Part shown: positions 45,430 to 53,308 of the stretch, piece after piece
Numbering within the stretch: the first letter of the stretch is position 1
How the letters are laid out: each line of letters begins with the position of its first letter
Assembly: GCA_905221615.1 (NCBI GenBank)
Contig: CAJNDT010005832.1
Location: 248,001 to 312,000 of the forward strand
Reading direction: 5' to 3'
DNA length: 64,000 bases
From: Symbiodinium sp. CCMP2592
Lineage: Eukaryota; Sar; Dinophyceae; Suessiales; Symbiodiniaceae
Notes under the pieces: model-generated
What the model was told of the DNA's origin: nothing
What the model saw: the letters and a program-made list of their open reading frames with translations, nothing else
Database searches by the model: none
Translations under genes and position numbers: made by a program

Positions 45430-48375
45430 CAGCACAGCGTGCCTGCAGACAACGCTCTGGGCGTTCCTCTCCATGAGCCTGCTCCGCAAGCGACCCCTCG
45501 GCCGCCACTGTTTGTGGAAGTTTTCTGCGGCCTCGGTCGCCTTAGTAAGGCAGCCATCGAGAAAGGCTTCTCGAACGTCGCCGTGGATCACAAGACGAAG
45601 GCCAGAGGCCTCAAGGTCCTGCAGCTCGACCTTTGTACGCAGCTGGGTCGCAACCTGCTGAGAGCAGTGCTCTCGCACCAAGACCTGAGATGGGTCCACT
45701 GGGCCCCGCCGTGCGGCACCTTTAGCAGAGCTAGAGAGATTCCCAGGCCGGGAGCGCCGGGCCCTTTGCGCAGCGAATCGCGCCCAGCAGGCCTTAAAGG
45801 CCTCCGAGGAGCAGACGCAGCACGAGTTCGCAGCGCGAACAGCCTAGTCGCTTTCATGGCACAGTGTTGCCACTCCCTGTCGCAGCGCGGCGTTTGCTGG
45901 TCCATAGAAAATCCAGCTCGTAGCCTCCTCTGGAGGATGGCCTTGCAGTCAGCCCACAGAGTGGAGTTTGACGCGTGCATGTTCGGAAGCATGCGCCGCA
46001 AGCGTACTGCAATCGTCTCAAATTTGGATTGGTTCTCTGGTCTAAGCAGGGACTGCGACGGAGGCCACAAACACCTGCCCTGGGGCAGAGCCTCAGTGGA
46101 TGGTTCCACAGTGTGGTCTACCTCCCTAGAAAGCGCCTACACCACTCAGCTGAGCTCGGTCTGGGTCTCCCTCGCGGCAGAGGCAGCGCCTCTCAGTCGC
46201 AAGCGTCTGCGTCGCCTGCGCTACGAGCCAGACTTCAGTGACAAAGTCACTCTCCAAGGCCCCGCAGCGCGGTGCTTTCGAGGCTGGAAGACCCCCCAGA
46301 AGCTACCACAGTCGTGGACTTGCTTCCCAAAAGGCTCTAGGCTCATCCAGTGGATCGAAGCCTCCCAGAAGGCCATCATCGCCATCCCGCTGCAGCCTCT
46401 ACACTGGGTGCGCAGAGCGCATCTCATCGATCACCCAGCCAGGGACATTGAGGCAGTGCCTCTATCCCTCAAGCGCGCCATCGCTGCCGAAGTGCACGAA
46501 GACACTGTCCTGCTGGCCAAGCGCCGCACGTTGGCATCGATGCATATATCGAGAACTTGCACAGAGTGCCAAGCCCTCGAGACCGGGGTACGTTCGTCGA
46601 TTGACGCTCAGGTGAACAGCGTCACCAAGCCCAAGCAGACAGTAGCTTTAGCAAAGCTTCTGAGTGAAATCGACTTCCCGGACAGGACATTGGCACAGCA
46701 GGTGCGGGAAGGTTTTCCCCTGCTTGGCTGGATACAACCCAGTGGGTTGTGGCCAGTGCAGATTCTGCCTCCTTCTCTAGATGAGAAGTCAATACTGGAA
46801 AACGCCCATAGCATAGGTATGCGCGGCGTTCGCAGCGCTCTGCGCCCCTCGCAGGACGGGGTCTCAGACAGGGTCTGGCGGGTCTGGGAAAGCACAATCG
46901 AGGAAGGCCAGCAGGGCTGGCTCTCTTTGGAGGACTTCTCGCCAGAAAAACTGCACGAGACGATAGTATCGTCTCGCTTCGGCGTTGTGCAAAAGGGCAA
47001 AGTGCGCCCCATTGATAATTTTAAGAGCAGCTTTATCAACAGCTGCTGCGGGACCACAGAGAAGGTCCAAGTCGATAGCATCGACGAGCTCCTTGCCGTG
47101 TGCCTCGAGTGGCTGCGCCAGGGTGTGCCCGCAGAGCGGGCCCACCGCATCGTAGGCAGGACCTGGGACCTCAAGAGTGCCTACAAGCAGCTTGCAGTGC
47201 AGGCCGCACACAAGAAATTCGCGTGCATCGTCATGGTGGACCCACAGAGTGGGAAGGTTAAAATAGCCCACCTACACAGCATGCCTTTCGGCGCAGTGGC
47301 CGCCGTGCACGCTTTCCTCCGCTGCAGCGAAGCGCTGAAAGCCATCGGCCGCGAAAAGCTTGCTTTGGTCATGACGAGCTTCTTCGACGACTTCACCGTT
47401 CTTACGCGCAGCGCGCATTCGAAGCTCGTCACGTTGGCAGTGTCCAACCTTTTTAACAAGCTGGGCTGGCAAGTGGCCACAGAGCCCAAGAAGAACGCCG
47501 ACTTCAGCGAAGTCTTCGACGTGCTAGGCGTGCGAGTCGACTTGTCTAAGCAGCACCTTGGAGAAATCTCCGTGAGCAACAAGCCGACCCGTGCAGCAGA
47601 GCTGGGGATGGTCCTCAGCGAGGCCCTCGCCCGGGGCACCATGTCCCCCTTGGAAGCGCAGAGCCTGCGCGGCAGGCTCATCTTCGCTGAGCAGCAAGCC
47701 TGGGGTCGCAACACTCGCATGGCAGTGATCTGCGTCGGCGACGTCCTTGGGGATGGACCAGAGCAAGTCCCCCTCACCGAGCAGCAATGCCAAGCCATGG
47801 CGTTCCTGCTGCAACGAGTAGTGCACGGACCGCCCAGGACAGTGTCCATCCATGCGCGCAGGAAGGTGCACCTATATATCGACGGGGCCTGCGAGTGGGA
47901 GACCCCGCGACTGGTGCCCAAGTGTGGCCTCGGAGCAGTGCTCATTGGAGAAGGCATCGCCTTCACCTGGGGGCTGCAGATCAGCAGCCAGGTTGCAGCC
48001 CAGTGGGTTGCCAGGGCACAGAAGCAGCAGTTGGTCTACGAGTGCGAGCTGTTGCCCTATTTGCTTAGCCTTCAACTGTGGGCCAAGCATATAGCAGGCA
48101 GTGACCTGTTCGTCTGGATAGATAACGACGCAGCGCGTACTTCCTTACACAAGGCCTTCACACGCAAGGTAGAAGGCGCAGCGATAGTCTCGCAAGCGGT
48201 GGACTTTGAAGAGTCTCTGCAGTGCAGGGCTGCTTTCTTCCGAGTCCCGACAGACAGCAACATCGCTGATGGCCCCAGCAGAGACTGGTGGGAAGAGACT
48301 GAGAGGCTAGGCGCAGCGCGCCAATACCTGCCGCCCAACGCAGTGCCGTTGGCTTTGTCACTCGGCGCGGACTAG
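45430..48375 (+). CDS. YRE-3 polyprotein: methyltransferase-like, RT, RNase H
   Basis: Continues in frame from 26,462. A C5-methyltransferase-like domain spans about residues 20-170 from 45,439: EVFCGLGRLSKAA (motif I-like), WAPPCGTFSRARE (PPC, motif IV-like) near 88, and SIENPARSLLW (ENP, motif VI-like) near 156. RT follows with DLKSAYKQLA, MPFGAVAAVHAF and SFFDDF near 644. RNase H follows with LYIDGACE, the Glu in YECELLPY, VWIDNDAA and NIADGPSRDW. All four RNase H acidic residues are present. There is no oxygenase-like domain, unlike YRE-2 and YRE-4. Retrotransposon methyltransferases in Symbiodinium have been shown to methylate CG sites; whether this divergent copy does is unknown. The stop is 33 bp before repeat B1. 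Confidence 0.9.
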   Translation, partial: QHSVPADNALGVPLHEPAPQATPRPPLFVEVFCGLGRLSKAAIEKGFSNVAVDHKTKARGLKVLQLDLCTQLGRNLLRAVLSHQDLRWVHWAPPCGTFSRAREIPRPGAPGPLRSESRPAGLKGLRGADAARVRSANSLVAFMAQCCHSLSQRGVCWSIENPARSLLWRMALQSAHRVEFDACMFGSMRRKRTAIVSNLDWFSGLSRDCDGGHKHLPWGRASVDGSTVWSTSLESAYTTQLSSVWVSLAAEAAPLSRKRLRRLRYEPDFSDKVTLQGPAARCFRGWKTPQKLPQSWTCFPKGSRLIQWIEASQKAIIAIPLQPLHWVRRAHLIDHPARDIEAVPLSLKRAIAAEVHEDTVLLAKRRTLASMHISRTCTECQALETGVRSSIDAQVNSVTKPKQTVALAKLLSEIDFPDRTLAQQVREGFPLLGWIQPSGLWPVQILPPSLDEKSILENAHSIGMRGVRSALRPSQDGVSDRVWRVWESTIEEGQQGWLSLEDFSPEKLHETIVSSRFGVVQKGKVRPIDNFKSSFINSCCGTTEKVQVDSIDELLAVCLEWLRQGVPAERAHRIVGRTWDLKSAYKQLAVQAAHKKFACIVMVDPQSGKVKIAHLHSMPFGAVAAVHAFLRCSEALKAIGREKLALVMTSFFDDFTVLTRSAHSKLVTLAVSNLFNKLGWQVATEPKKNADFSEVFDVLGVRVDLSKQHLGEISVSNKPTRAAELGMVLSEALARGTMSPLEAQSLRGRLIFAEQQAWGRNTRMAVICVGDVLGDGPEQVPLTEQQCQAMAFLLQRVVHGPPRTVSIHARRKVHLYIDGACEWETPRLVPKCGLGAVLIGEGIAFTWGLQISSQVAAQWVARAQKQQLVYECELLPYLLSLQLWAKHIAGSDLFVWIDNDAARTSLHKAFTRKVEGAAIVSQAVDFEESLQCRAAFFRVPTDSNIADGPSRDWWEETERLGAARQYLPPNAVPLALSLGAD

Positions 48376-48408
48376 ATGGGGGGTGAGTAAGGCTTCGAGT
48401 GCCTTCAA

Positions 48409-49237
48409 GGGGGGTGAACCAGTCGTTCGCCTTACCATCGACCAGCGGTCGAGTTTTGAATCAAGATGCCAGTGGCATCGTTTCGTCAGTGCCCGAAGAT
48501 CGGGCCCGAACTGACCCCCCATGTCCGCTAGGAGAAAAAAGAGAGTGTTTTGCACAGGGTTCCTCTGCAGCGCAGTTAGGGTTTCCCAAACGCGCGCTAA
48601 CGGAAGTTTCGTTGGAAAATAAGCATCCATCATGCGTGCGTGAATGGGTTTTATTTTCCGCCGAAAGTGTAGACAAAGTTTGTCGAAAAAGGAAAACAGT
48701 GTTTTCACTTGTGTGTGAGTGACACTAGACAAATTTTGCCGTGCAGCTTTCGGCTTGGAGTTGGATCTGTGATCCAAAAAGTTTTTATCCCACCCACCAC
48801 ACCCTGTATAGTATGCGGGGTCTGGGACACCGCGTCGGCAGCAGAACTGCCAGGAGCAGCGTCCTATGTTCTCTCCCGCAGAGAGGCGTCAGCACAGAGT
48901 GCACTCTTGTACATAGGCCGTAGGCCGTCAGACTACAGAGTAGCAACTGGTAGCTGCAGTGACCCAGTAGGTCAGAGAATGTTTCACCTTACCTTCCCGT
49001 GGTACGGGTTTTTCCCTGGTAGGGGGGGTGAACCAGTCGTTCGCCTTACCATCGAGCAGCGGTCGAGTTTTGAATCAAGATGCCAGTGGCATCTTTTCGT
49101 CAGTGCCCGAAGATCGGGCCCGAACCGACCCCCCATGTCCGCTAGGAGAAAAAAGAGAGTGTTTTGCACAGGGTTCCTCTGCAGCGCAGTTAGGGTTTCC
49201 CAAACGCGCGCTAACGGAAGTTTCGTTGGAAAATAAG
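48409..49237 (+). repeat. YRE-3 split direct repeats B1-A2-B2
   Basis: B1 is 48,409-48,623 and B2 is 49,023-49,237 (215 bp, three differences). Between them, A2 repeats A1 over 48,624-48,788 and then carries 234 bp (48,789-49,022) beginning CCCACCCACC that is not in A1. B ends GGAAAATAAG; A2 has the complementary TTTTATTTTCC 30 bp later, giving a hairpin across the junction. One of the three B differences changes a GATGCC-AGT-GGCATC hairpin from 6 bp arms (B1) to 8 bp arms (B2, 49,077-49,095). Confidence 0.9.
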
Positions 49238-49673
49238 ACAGTGTACGCCACTGTATGATGTTGAAGTGCTAGCAGAAGCAACAGGAACACCGTGGCTACA
49301 CACAAGACTGTCACAAGACATGTTGGTAGGAAGGAAATCAACGAAGAGATTGCCACCGCACAGTGGAATCGAGATGGCAATTGGCGACAAGCCAGAGATT
49401 GCCCCAAGAAAGGAAAGAAGCCAAGAGCAAGAAGATGAACTGAAGGATTATAGCCCAAGTCAAGAAGCGGCGTCAGATCCGCCAAGCGAGACTGAACAAG
49501 ACATGGACGAAGATCCAGGTGAAGGACATGTTGGATCATCAAGCAGCAGTTCAAGCAGTCGAGGAAAAGGAGTCACAAGAAGAAGAAGTGAAAGAAGCGA
49601 TGAATCTGATGAGCTGATTACAGGAGAGAATCCACCGCCAGCATCGCCAAAGAGGAACAGCCAGAAGCGGTGA
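49238..49673 (+). pseudogene. COP-1 integrase end and acidic linker, resumed after YRE-3
   Basis: The frame continues from 19,190 (RQCTPLYDVEVLAEATG), then a Ser/Glu-rich linker (SSSSSSSSRGKG) to a stop at 49,673. The RT follows in the frame that opens a little upstream of 49,670, so one indel lies near 49,650-49,670. The protein on both sides of YRE-3 reads naturally across the join, proving that the COP-1 halves were one gene. Confidence 0.85.
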
Positions 49674-52507
49674 GACAGAAAGTGGATGAAGGAACGACGG
49701 AAGTTGAAGAGAGACCAGAGAAGTTTATTGCCGTCGGAGATGCATCAAGTTCGGTGAGAAGAGTGATCGACATGAGAAGCGTGAAGAAGATAGAACCATT
49801 CCTAAGAAAGGAACTTCCGCAGTATCACGATGATGAAGAAGTCGAGTTGGAAGAATTTGAAGAAATGGAAGCTGAGTTTGATGAGGAAGAAGAATGGCAA
49901 GAATCAGATGGCGAAGAAGAGATACCAGAGGATATGCCAAAATGGTCAAATGACTTCGAAAGCGGACCACCAAAGTTAGCTGATGAAGAAATGGAGAAAG
50001 TTGAAGGTGTGTCCAAGAAGCACGAGTTGGAGAGACTGGAAAAGATGAAAGTGCTGAACAAGTTGCCAGAAGGAACAGACATTTCAAAGTACAAGTTTCT
50101 GTCGACAAACATAGTGTATGACTGGAGACACAGAGACAAAGAATGGAGAAGAAGAGGACGATTGGTAGCAAGAGAGTTCAAGTGGTTAGGTGATACAGAT
50201 ATTGCAAGTTTGTTTTCGCCAACCGGTGTAGCAAGCACAGTGAAGCTACTGTCAGCTCTGTTCGCGTCTTCAGAAGGATATACACTTGGAAGTATCGATG
50301 TTGGAGATGCTTACCTGAGGGTGGAGCAAGAAGAACCAACAGTGGTTGAAGTCGATGGAGAGTACTACGAACTGGGATTCACGTTGCCCGGTCAGCGAAT
50401 CGGGAGTGCAGCTTGGTTCGGAAAGTTGAAAAGTTACCTGGAAGATTACGGGTTAACAAGTGATAGTGGACTCGCGGCACTATTCTCAAGAACACCAGAC
50501 AAAGAAGGATTCGGAATAATCGTGCTGAGTCATGTAGATGACATGGAGTTGTACGCATCAAAAGAAGAGTTCAAGAAGTTGGTCGAATTCCTAAGAAGCA
50601 AAGGATTAAAGATCAAAGTGGAAGGACCACTGGATGAGAAGGAAGGATCAATGAGTTTCCTGAAGAGAAGTTTCAAGTCGATGAGTGATGGAAACGTAGA
50701 GATCACGATGAATTCAAAGTACATTGAAGGACTGGTAGAAGTGCTCAAGCTGGAAGGAGCATACCCAAAGAAACTACCGTGTCCAGCGGACAATGGAAGG
50801 TCATTTCAGTCAAAAGAAGGTGGAATGGAACCGCTGAATGCAGAAGATCACCACACGTTCAGAAAAGGAGTAGGGATATTACTGTATCTCGCGCCCGAGA
50901 GGCCAGATATCATGTATGTCTTGAAGAAGCTGTCAACGAAGCTCGCATCACCCGTTGAAGCAGACATGGAGCTGCTAAGGTATGTTGGAAAGTATCTCAA
51001 GGGATCGCCTGAACTTACGTTGGTACACCAGGAAAGCTACCCTGGAAAGAGTTTTCTGGAAGTGAAGAACAGAAGCAACGAAGGAAAGGTTGAAAGAGAC
51101 AACTACAAGATGCCAGCGCTCATAGAAGTGATAAGCGACAGTGATTGGGCAGCAGATCGAGAGTCAATGCAAAGTGTTTCATGTGGAGTGATAATGGTGA
51201 ATGGAAACCTGGTTCATTTCCAAAGCAAGAGACAAGAGAGCGTAGCATTGTCATCTTGCGAAGCTGAGACAATCGCAGCGACATCAATCTTAAGCGAAGG
51301 TGTATTCCTGAAAGGATTGCTGAAGAGAATCCTAGGAGTTGAGCCAAGACTGATGTTATACAGTGATTCGTCAAGCTCAAGACAGTTGATCTCAAGAAAA
51401 GGCTTAGGCAAGGCACGCCATTTACAAGTGGACCTCTTATGGATCCAAAGAATTCCGAAGCTCATTATAAAGGCGATAGCCGGAAAGGACAATCCCTCAG
51501 ACCTAGGGACCAAATCCCTGACAAAGGAAAAGATACGCAAGTATATGCTAAGCCTAGGATACACAGGTGAATTTTTGACACCAAGTGCTCAAGAAGTCCA
51601 AGAAGTTGAAGTGAGAAGAACAAGAACGAGAAGTGTTGCAAGATTTGATGAAAGGATGATTACAAGGATTATCCAGACGGTTACGACCGCAGTGTTGTTA
51701 TCGTTGACTGAAGCAAGAAGATTCGGTGAAGAAGGTGAACAAGGACTGGGAAGAGCAGGTGTAGTTTGCATACTGTTGTGCATGTTTACAGCAGCGATTA
51801 TGCATAAAGTTGCAAGCGCAGCCGTTTTGCTCAAGAGATTCAAGAAAGTCCTGAAGAAAGAAGAAAAAGAAGAAGAAAGGACAAGAGCAATGGCTGATGA
51901 TGATGCAGTTAAGTACATGATTACAGAGAGAAGCAGAAGCATCGAGGCAACCGAATACCTCAGACAAGTGCTCAGTAGAGAAAGGAACAACAGACCAAGT
52001 GCTGATGACCTCTGGAAAGAGGTGGAGGTACTCAACCAAAAGCGTGAAGATAAGGAGACTGACGAAGAGAAGGAAAAGAAGGAAGAGCAGCCGAAGAAAA
52101 AGGAAGAAAGTGAAGCCGCGTCGGATCCAGAGTCCGATGGAGAGTCGAAGGAAAGCGAGTCAGCAGAAGACGACGAGAATGAGAAAGGAAAAGAAGAAAA
52201 GAAAGGAGAAGAAAAAGAAGAAGATTTGGAAACGTTCAAGAAAACTGCTGAAGAATTGGCACAGGAAGCGGAGAAGCTGAAAAAGTCAAAGGAGACTAAC
52301 TTCGCAGCTTTGGAACAGAGGAAGGTTAACATACCTGAGAACATCAAAGAAGGGATAATAAAGCAAGGAGAACTCATGGATGAAAAGATACAGCAGCTTG
52401 AAGAGATGAAAGCAGCAGCCAAGGAAAGAAGAGAAGGAGTAAGAGCTGAAGCAGATCAAGTCGCAGACAAGGCAGAAGAAGTGCAAAGCTTAAATCTATC
52501 CTCTTGA
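49670..52507 (+). pseudogene. COP-1 reverse transcriptase, RNase H and C-terminal tail
   Basis: 945 codons. An acidic linker, then RT: NIVYDWRHRDKEWRRRGRLV, SIDVGDAYLRV and SHVDDMEL near 50,528-50,550. RNase H shows SDSDWAA, the Glu in SCEAETIAA, LYSDSSSSRQ and DNPSDLGTK. After RNase H comes a hydrophobic, probably membrane-spanning segment (GVVCILLCMFTAAIM, near 51,755-51,800), then a long charged tail of Lys/Glu coiled-coil character. A membrane segment plus tail after RNase H is also seen in COP-3. The frame itself is intact but cannot be expressed because of upstream frameshifts. Confidence 0.85.
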
Positions 52508-52586
52508 GTGCACATGCATGCGAATACCAGTACGACTGAAGGCTTTGGTTTCAAGTGAAAAAGTGAAGTTTGCTGCCGCTTTACAT
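52508..52586 (+). other. Short non-coding join, possible COP-3 5' LTR end
   Basis: 79 bp between the COP-1 stop and the COP-3 primer-binding site. It ends TTTACA, like an LTR end, but I found no second copy downstream of COP-3, so LTR identity is unproven. Confidence 0.4.
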
Positions 52587-52598
52587 GGTAGCGGAGCA
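52587..52598 (+). other. COP-3 primer-binding site
   Basis: TGGTAGCGGAGC directly after TTTACA; identical to the COP-2 site, so both likely use the same primer tRNA (3' end GCUACCA, typical of initiator Met). Confidence 0.65.
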
Positions 52599-52745
52599 CG
52601 TCGGTCCACGGGACTGAGTGCTCGGTGGCCAGGACCCTAGCCACCTGTGTTGTGGCCAGGACCCAAGCCACGTGTGTGTGTGTGTAGAGTAGTGCCCAAG
52701 TGTGTGACGGCCCGCTTGCCATAGTTTCGACTGTGCCTGGCGGCT

Positions 52746-53303
52746 GTGCGCTCCTCCTCAGTGTCTACTACAACCGCTGCGGTCACGGCGACCTTGGCGG
52801 GGTTGGAAAGCTTCAAGGGAGCCTTGAGCGAGTTTGCAGTTGAACAGGTGTTGGAGAACCACCGGGTGGAGCGTCCCGACACCATTAGTCAACGTGCCTG
52901 GAGCAGAAAGCAGACCAGGGAGATCGAACGAGCCCATACGCGTATTCAACTGTGTGAAACCTTGGATCAGTTGGTTAACTACGCAGCGACTCTCCTTTCT
53001 CCGGACAACCTAGAGGCATTCCTGTTTCTGAATTTGTCGGAGAGAGACCCTGAAGAGCCGTTGTTCCTCCCGAACCACCTGGTTGAGTCTACGGTACACC
53101 CAGAAGAAGACCACCCTCCGTTGCCAGCTAGCCTAGACGCCTTGGTGTTGGAGTACGAAACCCAGCAGCACGACAAGCATCTAGAAGAACTACTCAAGAA
53201 CGACTTCGGCATCATCCTTGGTGGTGGTACACGCGAAAGTAAGAAGAGAACCTTTGAGGGATCTCTTAAGGCTGCACCGGCTGCTGTCATTGACCTGGAT
53301 TAG
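52746..53303 (+). CDS. COP-3 leader ORF of unknown function
   Basis: A frame of about 185 codons between the primer-binding site and Gag, with no ATG near its start, so the first codon is uncertain. The product is mostly helical (VEQVLENHRVER, RIQLCETLDQLVNYAATLL) with an acidic C-terminal third (DALVLEYETQQHDKHLEELL). It ends 5 bp before the Gag ATG (53,309). I recognise no family. It may correspond functionally to the N-terminal extension of COP-2 Gag, but it has no membrane segment and no visible sequence likeness to it. Confidence 0.5.
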   Translation: MRSSSVSTTTAAVTATLAGLESFKGALSEFAVEQVLENHRVERPDTISQRAWSRKQTREIERAHTRIQLCETLDQLVNYAATLLSPDNLEAFLFLNLSERDPEEPLFLPNHLVESTVHPEEDHPPLPASLDALVLEYETQQHDKHLEELLKNDFGIILGGGTRESKKRTFEGSLKAAPAAVIDLD

Positions 53304-53308
53304 GCGTG

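Larger units (their letters stand above)
19191..49237 (+). mobile_element. YRE-3: tyrosine-recombinase retrotransposon inside COP-1
   Basis: The order is A1 repeat, two accessory ORFs, tyrosine recombinase, Gag, UGA, methyltransferase-like/RT/RNase H polyprotein, then B1-A2-B2. The length is 30,047 bp as found and about 11,080 bp without COP-2 and its duplicated 5 bp. Both borders are exact: A1 starts at 19,191 after COP-1 ATAAG, B2 ends at 49,237 in AAATAAG, and the COP-1 frame is continuous across the excised position with no target duplication. That is typical of YR integration. A1 and A2 share 165 identical bases; B1 and B2 differ at three sites in 215. Gag and pol are open, while the recombinase carries one frameshift. 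The coding DNA is unusually rich in short perfect hairpins. Confidence 0.9.
16387..52507 (+). mobile_element. COP-1: decayed Copia-type retrotransposon, split by YRE-3
   Basis: Gag C-terminus, protease and integrase lie at 16,387-19,190; the end of the integrase region, RT and RNase H lie at 49,238-52,507. Removing 19,191-49,237 joins the two sides in the same frame (ATA AG then A CAG), so the halves belong to one polyprotein. The Gag N-terminus and the 5' LTR are missing, replaced by the GC-rich repeat cluster. At least three frameshifts are present (near 17,200, 18,820 and 49,660). No LTR pair was identified. Codon use is A-rich, unlike YRE-3 inserted in it. Confidence 0.85.

Noticed and set aside
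52664-52690. GT dinucleotide run as a meaningful regulatory repeat
   Set aside because: Only about seven units; an ordinary microsatellite in the COP-3 leader.
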